DNA of 64,000 nt from contig JAHLMK010000008.1 in assembly GCA_019915135.1 (NCBI GenBank), forward strand, positions 1,178,001-1,242,000, written 5' to 3'. The DNA is from Strobilurus pachycystidiatus (lineage: Eukaryota; Basidiomycota; Agaricomycetes; Agaricales; Physalacriaceae). Of this stretch, positions 55,107 to 64,000 are shown piece by piece. The notes under the pieces are model-generated. The model searched no databases, was not told where the DNA came from, and saw nothing but the letters and a program-made list of their open reading frames with translations. The translations under genes and the position numbers were made by a program. Position 1 is the first letter of the stretch, and every line of letters begins with the position of its first letter.

Positions 55107-55630
55107 ATGTCTGGACGCGGCAAAGGTGGAAAGGTAAGCAGCCACTCGCCTTTGCCATTCTCGCCTCGCGTGCGCGCGCTCATCGCCGTCGTGTAGGGTC
55201 TCGGAAAGGGCGGTGCCAAGCGCCACAGGAAGATTCTTCGCGACAACATCCAAGGTATCACCAAACCCGTGCGCCTGTCTCCCAGTATCGCCTTTCCTGT
55301 CGCGCTAACGCGTCAGCAGGCCATCCGTCGTCTCGCCCGTCGTGGCGGTGTCAAGCGTATCTCTGGGCTCATCTACGAGGAGACCCGAGGTGTTCTTAAA
55401 ATCTTTTTGGAGAACGTGAGCGACGCCCTCTGGCACTCCTGTCGTCACGCTCATCGTTTGCAGGTCATCCGCGACTCTGTCACCTATACCGAGCATGCTA
55501 AACGGTGTGTCCTTTTCTTGTCGGGTCCGAAAATATGTGACTGAGTCATCCCAGCAAAACCGTTACAGCTCTGGACGTCGTCTATGCCCTGAAGCGATCG
55601 GGCCGCACACTCTATGGTTTCGGTGCCTAA
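55107..55630 (+). CDS. H4: Histone H4
   Basis: Core histone of 103 residues, canonical: [102 protein letters not shown]. Four introns interrupt it: after GGK, after TKP, after LEN and inside AKR|K, each GT..AG. All tail lysines (5, 8, 12, 16, 20) and the folded core are unchanged. Stop TAA 55628-55630. Intron-containing, presumably polyadenylated histone mRNA is usual in basidiomycetes. No H3 gene is paired with it in this window. Confidence 0.98.
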
Positions 55631-55825
55631 ACCTCCACACAAATCCTACTCTTTTCAATCTCATGTTGTATGTGTGATGTATAGTAATGTAGTCTTATGA
55701 TATGGAAGCCAAGGTTAAAACGAATCGCATTCGCTCCTGCTTGTGACTCCCATTTGATAACGTGAGCGCTTGACGAGCAAGGTGAAAAGCAAGTATGTCC
55801 GATTGATACTACTACGTACATAGAG

Positions 55826-57775
55826 TTATTCAGTGATAGGCTGGGAAACCACAAAGAGAGACGGATGGATGATGTGTTTGATGAGGGCTGATGCAGACGG
55901 GGTAGACGTAGTTTCCGGGCACAGGACGTTGTCCAGAACAGCGCCAAAGGAGTTCTTTGAGGCGGTACGTGCGTGTTCTCCGGCAGAAGACGCGCGACGC
56001 CGCCGTGTAATCTGTGTGGGCGAGTAATTCTGCGAAACATGCACATAGTCATCAGCATCAGGTGTTACTGAGCGAGACGACGCTTGTCGCGTGTGCTTCT
56101 GCTCTCTCGGCGTCTGCGAGATAGCTCTGCGGTGCATGTTCCAAACACGCGAGATTGCCGGATGATTCTTGGTCGCTGAGGAGGGAGACGGGGCGGGTGA
56201 TGCCTGAGGAGAAGCAGTGCGCACTTTGGGAGGCTCCACCTTCTCCGCGACCAGCTTAGACACCACGCTCTTCTTGACAAAATACATGAGACGAATCTTC
56301 TTGCCTTGCTGGGGGTGCAGCAACAATGGCGAGCAGGAGAAAGTCAAAGGTGTTAATGTCTTCTCGCCTTCTATGATCTTGCCAGTCCCTTCGGCTTTGC
56401 GGTCGTCCACCATGTAGTCAAACTTCCAACGTAGTTTCACAGTCTCCGTGCCACATTTCGCATCTTGAACAGAGGTTTCGCTTCCACGAATGGTGTACAC
56501 TCCATTCGATTTCAGACTTAGTGACGCTTGGCGCGAGATGTAATCGTGGCTTTCGTCGTCGTTGATAGTGACACGTCGAAGAACAGGCAGGCCATCGAAC
56601 GGTGCGTAATGAAAGTGGAAGGTGAGCCTCTTCTTTGGCATGAACTCCACCACGCCAGTCTCGAAAGCGCCGTCTTGCGGGTCAAGCCATCGAGAACGCG
56701 CCGAGTAGCCGACGTAATTGAATGAGGGATTGACGGAGCGGAATCCTTCTTGGTCAATGAGAAGCGAGACAGTGACGTCTTTGAGCCAGGATAAGGAGTC
56801 GAGAAGGCGTTTGCTGTCGCAGGGATAGTGTTTATGAGGGTGACTCAAAGGACGAGGAACGGATGATTGGCTGAGTGATTGGCCGATTTGGCGATGCGAT
56901 TCGTCCAGAAGAGGAGCTGGCGAGTCAAGAGACATGGACTGCCCATCGCTATCATAAGCTGGAGAATGACTGCGACTCGAATAGCTGCGTGGTGAAGAAG
57001 GACAACTTGAAGAGTAGTTGGAATAGTTAGAGTTGGATGAAGGAAACGTGGATGATAACGGCGACGGGGTTCCAGAAAATAACGTAGATGGATGCCTGTT
57101 GAGGTTCAAGCAGCGCGGGTTTCCTTGCGTGTGCGCACTTCGCATTGAGGAAAAGGACGACTGAGATCCGATGGTGGACAAAGCGGTGTGGAAGCTCGTG
57201 ACAGACACTTCAGAGACAATCGACGAATCCCCATCGCGGTCGCTAGAGATAGTATCGACTGGAGATATAGGCGGGGAGTATATTGAGCTGGTTCGGCTGT
57301 TCCTGATAGATGTAACGTTGGGCAGAATCGGAGGCGGGCGATGAAGATGGCGGGGCGGTCCAAAGGTGCCTGAGCTAGCTATGGTCTGCACGCTGTCGCT
57401 GGGGTCCATCCAGGCATCCGCGTCGAGAGGAGCAGGTGGTGTGCTGAATGGATTATCGTTGATACCTCCGGCTGGGCCTTCAAAGAGGATGATAGGAATG
57501 TCTGCGGAAGTGAACGATTCGGGTAAATCTGAGGGCTCGAGGATAGGCGATGGTGGGATTAGCGATGCGAGTTCCTTGAGGACAGACGACGAGGGATTCA
57601 GGTGCAAGTGAAAGTCCTCGAAGCCATCAAAGGCGGTATCCATTTGGAGGTATTTTGCAGGTGGATGTGGGTGGAAGAGTGGCCCTGTTGCCCGTGGATC
57701 ATCCGGCATTTCGGCAGCAGCTTCAAGACGATCTGCTTTCCACAGCTGAACGTAGATTTCTGGAATATGGTGCAT
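55826..57775 (-). CDS. Large uncharacterised Ser/Pro-rich protein with a globular segment
   Basis: A 649-codon frame without introns, starting MHHIPEIYVQLWKADRLEAA. I do not recognise the family. Residues 60-280 are Ser/Pro/Thr-rich and look disordered (several SP/TP sites, like a kinase-regulated region). Residues about 325-520 look folded: LSWLKDVTVSLLIDQEGFRS, NYVGYSARSRWLDPQDGAFE, GVVEFMPKKRLTFHFHYAPF, GVYTIRGSETSVQDAKCGTE, VKLRWKFDYMVDDRKAEGTG, with alternating hydrophobic pattern as in a beta-sandwich. The C-terminus is again Ser-rich and basic (ITRRRRASSAGEHARTASKN), with an RRxS-like kinase site. An upstream ATG at 57801 is in another frame, so an extra short exon is possible. Codon use and length argue for a real gene. 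Confidence 0.6.
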   Translation of the reverse strand: MHHIPEIYVQLWKADRLEAAAEMPDDPRATGPLFHPHPPAKYLQMDTAFDGFEDFHLHLNPSSSVLKELASLIPPSPILEPSDLPESFTSADIPIILFEGPAGGINDNPFSTPPAPLDADAWMDPSDSVQTIASSGTFGPPRHLHRPPPILPNVTSIRNSRTSSIYSPPISPVDTISSDRDGDSSIVSEVSVTSFHTALSTIGSQSSFSSMRSAHTQGNPRCLNLNRHPSTLFSGTPSPLSSTFPSSNSNYSNYSSSCPSSPRSYSSRSHSPAYDSDGQSMSLDSPAPLLDESHRQIGQSLSQSSVPRPLSHPHKHYPCDSKRLLDSLSWLKDVTVSLLIDQEGFRSVNPSFNYVGYSARSRWLDPQDGAFETGVVEFMPKKRLTFHFHYAPFDGLPVLRRVTINDDESHDYISRQASLSLKSNGVYTIRGSETSVQDAKCGTETVKLRWKFDYMVDDRKAEGTGKIIEGEKTLTPLTFSCSPLLLHPQQGKKIRLMYFVKKSVVSKLVAEKVEPPKVRTASPQASPAPSPSSATKNHPAISRVWNMHRRAISQTPREQKHTRQASSRSVTPDADDYVHVSQNYSPTQITRRRRASSAGEHARTASKNSFGAVLDNVLCPETTSTPSASALIKHIIHPSLFVVSQPITE

Positions 57776-58066
57776 ACAGATAACTTAGCTTTGTTGAACA
57801 TTTTGGAGGAGTGTTTTTTGCTACTTCTTGATCCTCTCTGATTATACTGTCTTCAGTCTTCTTCAATGGTAGATTGCCGGAGAGTGGGAGGCGGCTCTCA
57901 CTGCACTGAGAGCAATTCGACAGGAAGATAGGTATAAAGTGCGGCGCATATCAAGGGACACAGGGCCTTGTGTTTATGCCCTCCGCAGCGGGCATCGTGA
58001 CGGACAACGGCGGCAAGATGGTTTACCTAGGGTAGCCGTATAGCCACGGGTGCCTCACTCAGAACC
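57776..58066. promoter_or_regulatory. Divergent promoter region, uncharacterised protein / TBC protein
   Basis: 291 bp between start codons. An inverted-like pair of GAGAGTG and CACTGAGAG blocks (57888-57912) is present. No TATA box close to either start. Confidence 0.35.
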
Positions 58067-60305
58067 ATGAACGATCACAGCCTGAGTAGCCCAGTTCAGC
58101 TGTCTCACAAACAGTTTCCATCCTTTGGCCTCGACGACGCCTTCACCGATGACGACGACGCCGACCTCTCCTTCCAATTCTCCCCCGATGCTATTCGAGA
58201 GGAGATGGCGCGCAATATGGCCCATATACCCGACGGCGACGACGAGAAGACGGGTGCAACTGGCTTCTTCACCGTGCATGATACATCCGTGTCAACACTC
58301 GACATGAACGGCGAGCACGACGAGCCCTCTCCAGCTGCGTCTTCTTCCGGATCGCTATCCCCGGTCGACATGTCTCCTCAATTCGTCTCAATATCCCTGT
58401 CGCGTTCGACATCTGGGGCTGCAGACGATGAGGATCCAGATGTCGAGCCAGAGGGCGACGAGCAGCCAGGCGACGACGAAGACAATTCAGACTCTCGCAG
58501 TATCAACAGCGAGTACCCGCATGTCCAGATAGATGCGTCACAGCCCCCCGGTCATCGGGTGACACTTTCTGTCGACTCGACAACATCTAACGGAACCCAT
58601 ATCACCGACACACACCCTCCTTCCTCCCGCTCATCCTCCGACCATCCAGACCGACCATCATCATCGCAATCAGTACCATTACCAGGCCGGGCATCATCTC
58701 CGCATGACATTTCCCCCCGTGAATCACTTTCTCCCATAGCCGTCGTAGCTGCATCATCAGCAACAGTACTGCCGCCCTCCGACAATGCACTCCAGCTCCC
58801 GCCCAAACCGAGCGGTCACCGGCCGACGCGTTCTGCAGGCCCCAGTGCATTCGAGAAGGTCATGAGCAAGACAAGACCTTCTTTCCTTCCTCCAAAGTCC
58901 AAGCAGGAAGACAACAAGCACCTAGCAGACTGGACGCACATGATGAAGCAGAGCCGCGCCGCTGGTAAGTTCAACTCTAAGTGAATTTCGACGCGTTATT
59001 CACTCATCAACGTCTTGCAACAGCGGAAAAGAAAAAGAAAGAGCAAGAAGAACGCAAGTTACTCCGCGAACGGAGAGTAGAAGAGTCATTGCATCTCTGG
59101 GAACGGGACATTGTCCCCGACTGGCGCGTCGTTTACAAGAACCCTGCTTTGCGTAAAATGTGGTGGCGTGGTATACCCACAAAGTTACGCTCAACCATGT
59201 GGGAACGGGCCGTAGGAAACCCTTTGGCCCTGAGCAAAGGTGAGCACCTTCTATTCTTTCTGTCCATGCTAAAATTCCGCAGACCATTATCGGATGTGTC
59301 TCTCGCGAGCAAAGCGCGCATTAGCTGCGGGAACTTTTCCCGCGGCAACCCTCTCACTGATCGAGCAAGACATTTCTACTACGATTCCTTCGCTCAACAT
59401 CTTCGATGCTATTCACGGCCCACTACATCCCGATCTGAAGGATATGCTTTATGCCTGGGTTGTCTCCCGAAGCGACGAAGGCTTGGGCTACACAACGGGC
59501 GCCGCGAGGATCGCGGGTATGCTTCTCATTAATATGGCGGCACCACAGGCTTTTGTTGTCATGCGTAATATGCTAGAACGCCATTGCTTGCGCAGTTTCT
59601 TTGGAGGCGAGGGAGCGAAGGCGGATGTGAGCTTCTCCTGCAATAGAGCTGTTTTACAGTTCACTAATCTTTTTCATTAGGTCGAAGCCTATTACAGGTA
59701 GCCCCCGAACGCAAGAGCTCGATTCATACTCGATCTCACCTTTTCCCTTACAGGATATTCGATACGCTTCTCGCCGATGGAATGCCCAAAAGTAAGCAGT
59801 ACTAAAATGCGTACGGCGATTCAGACGAGGCCCTAACGCGATACCCTCGGTAGTATACTTCAACTTCAAGCAGCACCAAATATCTCCAGCGTCGTATCTC
59901 CCAGATTGGCTGATACCGTTGTTCCTCGATCATCTCCCTTTTGACGCGTGTGCCAGACTGTGGGATGTCATGCTTTTGGAGGGTGACTCCTTCCTCTATC
60001 GTGCGGCGTTGGGGATGCTGGCGGTGCTGGAACCTCGGTTGTTTTTTCCTGACAAGCAAGAGCTTTTGGAGCTTCTGAAGTATGCTTCTCCTAGGCTTGT
60101 CAACGATAGCTGATACGTTCACAGAGGGGAAAATAAGGCTGCCATCGAAGTCGCGAAACGTGATGGTCTCAGCCTGAATGGTGGTAAATACGAAATCTAC
60201 GGGGTCGAAGAAGAGACCCTATGGGACAGAATAGATAGTATGGACGATTGGTGGAGGGAGAGTACGTGGACGAGGCTAATACAGCGAGAGCTGCCAGACA
60301 TATAA
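58067..60305 (+). CDS. TBC-domain protein (Rab-GAP family), predicted without the two catalytic fingers
   Basis: Exon 1 encodes a 300-residue acidic, Ser-rich N-terminus (MNDHSLSSPVQLSHKQFPSF). After an intron a coiled-coil-like Lys/Glu run follows, then the TBC domain: WERDIVPDWRVVYKNPALRK, MWWRGIPTKLRSTMWERAVG, TFPAATLSLIEQDISTTIPS, GPLHPDLKDMLYAWVVSRSD, GLGYTTGAARIAGMLLINMA, NMLERHCLRSFFGGEGAK, ISPASYLPDWLIPLFLDHLP and RLWDVMLLEGDSFLYRAALG. In active TBC domains the Arg finger sits in IxxDxxRT and the Gln finger in YxQG. Here these read EQDISTT and YTTG, so both are absent. The rest of the fold is complete and ends RLIQRELPDI at 60305. Could act as a Rab-binding scaffold. Confidence 0.85.
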
Positions 60306-60430
60306 TTGTATTGCTATGTGTTGTTCGTTGCATTACTACATTCTACCACTAAATCATGCAAACAAAAGTAGGTCATTTATCCTCTATACTCGAATTGATA
60401 CTATGCGTCCATCGAGTGTCTCTCTGGACA

Positions 60431-62401
60431 TCATACATCTAAAAATTCATCCAGGCCTGCCAGCACATGCTTCCAAAACTCGTTTACACGTACGCTCTCG
60501 AAGCCATTCTCATCGTAGCCCAGGCTGACCCATAGCTTGCCGACGAAAGTGTACCCAAAGAGAAGCATGCCGCCAGAACGTTGACGAGACCCAGTTGTCA
60601 GTGTGTGCATCTTGATCTGGGGGAAGTTCGCATGCTTGTACATGCCGTCCAGGTTTCCAAGCATCGATAAACCTATAAGCGCGGCCGAAGGAACCTTGGA
60701 AGCCGTCTGCGTTCTCACTGGGGCTGGGGGCGGAGGTGTCCATGTACCGGCCGCTTTCTCATCATCTTCCTTCGCCCAAGCTCTCGCTCGTACGGCGCGT
60801 TCCTCGGCCATAATGCTACTCCGAGAAACCAGCATCGTCGACTTTGCTGCAGCGGTGCTCTGTTCTTTCGCCGAACGGGCACGGTGCCAAAAGATCTTCG
60901 CAACATCGGCATCCTTGGGAATGAATGCCGGAAGGATGACGTTAAAGTACCCTATGGCCAAGAACCAGTATGAGTCGTTCAAAGACTGTTGTGCTCTCAG
61001 GTTGGGTCGAATATTGAGTGCACTGTACATGAGGCTGTAAGCGATAGTCAGTACGTCTTCCAGCGGCGACTCGTGGAGATGAAGCGTACCTTGGGAGATC
61101 CAACCGATCATTCGATACTCTGGCCCAGGCAATGTTACACAGGGCAAACAGTGCGGCAGATATTGACACCCCGTTTGCTTTGCATGTTGCGAGCATCTTC
61201 TTCGTCCGTATGGGATCTATGGACTCTGTTGGAACAATCGTGTACCGTGATCTACCCGACTGCTTGGGGAAAGACTGCCCGCCCTGTGATCTACTCTCAG
61301 TATGCTAAATGTACCAATATTGTGGCACAAACTCACGATCTGTTTCCGTGTCATGTTATCATAGTCAACCCGGCGCGCCGCCCTGAGCAACAGGCGCTCC
61401 GATGTCAGTGGAAGTCTGTCTTCCAAGCATCTGGGAAGGGTAGATTCCTGGGAAACTGCATGAGTTTACTGAATATGCCTCGAGGGTAGGAGGGTTTGAC
61501 ATACATCACCTCCTTTGTTGCATCGGCGGTTCCACTCCTCATCGAGCATGATCTGGAGAATCGTCTCTTCGAGTTCACTGCCAAGGAGCGAGAAGAATTC
61601 GTTGGCAAATGTATGCAAAGCCATTCCATCGCCAATGAAATGTGTCGCACACAATAGAAAATCGTGTTGAATTGCACCAACATCATGCTGGTCCACATGG
61701 TCAGGTGTGGGACTGGGAGGAGGACTGGGGATCGATGCGTTGCTTTCGTCTGGAGAGATGATGAGATGGGAAAGTCTTTCGTTGGATAACGTGCGAGGGC
61801 CATTCAGGTATTTATCGATTAAATCTGGACAATGATCAGAATCGGGGGATATATGTTCTTGGCGCCAGCGACCTTTACTGTTTTCACTTCGATACTCTAA
61901 TGTGGCATTGGCTTCATCGAGGGCCTCCTTGACAGTACTGGGACCGTTATAGCTGGGAATGCGATTAGAGCAGAAAGTAGGGCCGAATGAATTGAGTTAC
62001 ACGAAACGAATGTCATTATAGTCGTGCATCTTCACATGTGAGGCGAGCAAAGCGTGCCGAAGACGAAGGATGGCCCAGACCAAGCCAACACGAGACCTCG
62101 CCGTGACAGAATTGGGGGCACTGAAGCCGATGTGGAGATACCTGTGTGTTCAACAAAACAATATGAGACGCGTTCCAGTGAGGACGACCCGAGAAACAAA
62201 CATGTCGTTGACCCCACTCTCACGGGAGGGAAGAAAGTAGGAAGCCTCGGTGGAACCCAGTTTTCGCTGGTAGCGGCAGATAGGTAGTGAATGCTCTTCT
62301 TGAATTGGAAGCGTGTTTGTCTGCAGAGAAAGCTGTCGCTCCAGAAAGCTAGAGCCTCTAGAGGGGGCCGGAGGTGAAGGCGAGACTGTGGCAGTAGACA
62401 T
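60431..62401 (-). CDS. HxxxDG acyltransferase/condensation-type protein (alcohol acetyltransferase-like)
   Basis: A protein of the chloramphenicol acetyltransferase-like acyltransferase superfamily (fungal alcohol/peptide acyltransferases, condensation domains). ATG 62401 gives MSTATVSPSPPAPSRGSSFL. The catalytic motif is CATHFIGDGMALHTF (about 61650-61610): His and the following DG are intact. Other blocks: IPSPPPSPTPDHVDQHDVGA, IQHDFLLCAT, ISAALFALCNIAWARVS and the C-terminal LWVSLGYDENGFESVRVNEF near 60500, with LIYSALNIRPNLR in the middle (the SxNxR block common in this superfamily). Eight or so short introns. No secretion signal. The acyl donor and acceptor cannot be told. It ends LDEFLDV at 60431. 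Confidence 0.8.
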
Positions 62402-62983
62402 GGTCAGCGAAGTCGAGGAAACTCGGGATAGTTGGGTGCAAATATATGAGACATCCCACAGCGTTTCCATGCTAATTAAATCTGTAGGCCGCAAGCCTCC
62501 GCAAATCCTGTCTAAGAGCGGAGGCGGTGTATTTTTTAGATGTGTCCGATCTGGATTCTACATCGTCATGATGCATGAGCATGAGCGGTCAAATTAGGCC
62601 GGTTCTGGCTCATCTCCGTGATCTTGGGCTTGGGAAACGTATGTGGGCATTGACAGGTCAGTTGAGAGCTGGTTGAGAGTATCAGTTTGAAAAGCATCCG
62701 GCGGCTGGCTTCGAAGAGGTACGTTGGGCCTTGACCTACTATCGGGCCGATCTGCCTGACATTTGTCCACTCTCACGCCCTGCTCACGCATTGACCGCTG
62801 CGACTTGAACTGTATTGCCTAATCTACTAGTACAGTAGTCTTTACGCAAGCGGACAGAAGGGCAAAATCGGACTGTTCTGTATCCTACTCCATGATGCCC
62901 GGATCACTAATCGGTGCAAGGGACCAACGACTCCGACATATCAGCACCATTATGTTTACAGATGTCCGAGATATCCAGAAGCG
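62402..62983. other. Intergenic between two minus-strand genes
   Basis: 582 bp. Includes the acyltransferase promoter and the 3' flank of the nucleotide sugar transporter. The open frames at 62594-62791 and 62892-63128 are short and unsupported. Confidence 0.6.
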
Positions 62984-64000
62984 CTATTTCTGGATCTTGT
63001 CATTGGCAGGTTCAGCAGAAACAACCTGTTTATCACCGCGTTCAAGATCTCGGGGTGGCGCAGGCTTGTGTGGAACAAATTCCTGTGACTTGAACCATGT
63101 GTATAGCCTGACAAGTGTCAAAGGATGACTGCATTGATATGAAGGTTGGACGTACATTGTCCCGCTAAGAATGACAAGGATGGACGTTGCGCGGTTGCTG
63201 GTGGGAAAATTGAGTCGACACATTACTGACGATCGAATTCAAACTTACACCGTGAGAAGGTCGTGAAAGATCCATACGCCGAGAAGGGTTTGTATGACGG
63301 AACGCGCTGCCTGCACTCCCTGTCAAAACGGGTCTCATGAAGCACAGCCAGAGAACGACGCACGCTGGAGAACATGTGCGTAATGGGGCTGGTGACCTTG
63401 ATACTGAGCAGTCCCGCCACGCAAAGCAGGAACCCAAATAATCCAGTTACCAAACTTCCCCAAAAGAATACCGAACCGTTCCAGTCGCTGCTCTGCATCA
63501 TCTCTCGCAGTTTGAAGGGCTCTCCGTGTAATAACACAAACGGAAGTAAGAGAACCGCTGAGCCCGCATTGGTCCACCAGGCGAGTTCTATTGTCGAATT
63601 GTTACAAGCCGGAAGCGAGCTCTTCACAAGGACAGCGTGCAATGCAATCGAGAGTGAGGACATGACACCGTATACCAAGGAAATGAGAGAAGGGGCCGAG
63701 ATGCTCGGTACGGCAGAGGAAGGGGCTATACCGACGAAGAACCCGCACATAACGATAGCAGCTGCGATGATGACCTTGGTGGAAGGAGTCGAGTGGGTGT
63801 GAACCGACGAAACAATGATAGTTAGCGGTAGTTGCAATCCGCGAGCAATCTTTCGAAGATCAATTATAGATGACGTGAATTGCCAGTGTACCTCACCTGA
63901 AAGAACGAGGCATCGACGTCGCGCAAACAGAGTGTATTGAAGACGAGGCCGATGATGTTAATTGACACGACTGGGATCAGCTTCTTGGCTACGTCCAACT
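62984..64000 (-). CDS. GDP-fucose-type nucleotide sugar transporter (SLC35C1/TPT family), 3' part
   Basis: Golgi antiporter of the drug/metabolite transporter superfamily. The 5' part lies beyond the window. Visible exons: LDVAKKLIPVVSINIIGLVF and NTLCLRDVDASFF (63999-63900), then IARGLQLPLTIIVSSVHTHS, TKVIIAAAIVMCGFFVGIAP, ISLVYGVMSSLSIALHAVLV, ELAWWTNAGSAVLLLPFVLL, SVFFWGSLVTGLFGFLLCVA, and VTSPITHMFSS followed by the last helix region NRATSILVILSGTMY and YTWFKSQEFVPHKPAPPRDL, ending NDKIQK at the TAG 62984-62986. The block FNTLCLRDVDASFFQIARG is characteristic of SLC35C-type carriers. The exact sugar (GDP-fucose or similar) is an inference from that block. Confidence 0.85.

Noticed and set aside
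1..64000. Secondary-metabolite or defence gene cluster
   Set aside because: Gene functions are unrelated housekeeping roles. No backbone synthase, cytochrome P450 series, NLR genes or transposase were seen.

Overview
The window comes from a filamentous fungus, almost certainly a mushroom-forming basidiomycete (Agaricomycetes). Genes are split by many 45-60 nt introns with GT..AG ends and CTNA branch points, histone H4 itself carries four introns, and typical Agaricomycete families occur (a DUF6533-type membrane protein, a DNMT1-type DNA methyltransferase with RFTS and BAH domains, a pyrophosphatase and delta-9 desaturase of basidiomycete type). About 29 protein genes fill 64 kb. I see no transposon, rRNA, tRNA or long repeat, so this is a gene-dense euchromatic core segment and not a mobile island or a single-pathway cluster.

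Layout. 1-9.3 kb: 3' part of an unrecognised gene, class I myosin, a predicted mitochondrial protein, a PFA4-type DHHC palmitoyltransferase. 9.6-21.9 kb: a PEHE-like chromatin protein, an ACT-domain protein, secreted RNase T2, an OPT oligopeptide transporter, NAF1 (H/ACA snoRNP assembly) and divergent mitochondrial EF-Ts. 22-29.1 kb: two chromatin genes in tandem, a DNMT1-like cytosine-5 methyltransferase and a tandem-bromodomain RSC4-like remodeller subunit. 29.6-38.3 kb: acyl-CoA delta-9 desaturase with cytochrome b5, CutC, an M28 vacuolar membrane protease, a small HTH/SUMO-interaction-motif protein, an F-box protein. 38.9-48 kb: a 7-TM DUF6533-like protein, ALG9 mannosyltransferase, gamma-tubulin complex protein GCP4, inorganic pyrophosphatase. 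48-64 kb: nucleoporin POM152, a dsRNA-binding protein with a degenerate RNase III-like region, a tail-anchored thioredoxin, histone H4, a large uncharacterised protein, a TBC protein lacking both catalytic fingers, a HxxxDG acyltransferase, and the 3' part of a GDP-fucose-type nucleotide sugar transporter.

The genes do not form an operon-like system. They are housekeeping functions (cytoskeleton, nuclear pore, chromatin, glycosylation, lipid metabolism), often arranged as divergent pairs with very short shared promoters (54-290 bp). The most notable signals are at gene-structure level: a start codon that exists only after splicing (GCP4), a coding first exon that is just ATG (myosin), at least three GC-AG introns, and two enzyme folds whose catalytic residues are replaced (RNase III-like/dsRBD and TBC). 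Most product calls rest on recognising family motifs in translations after I joined exons by hand. Splice sites are predictions.
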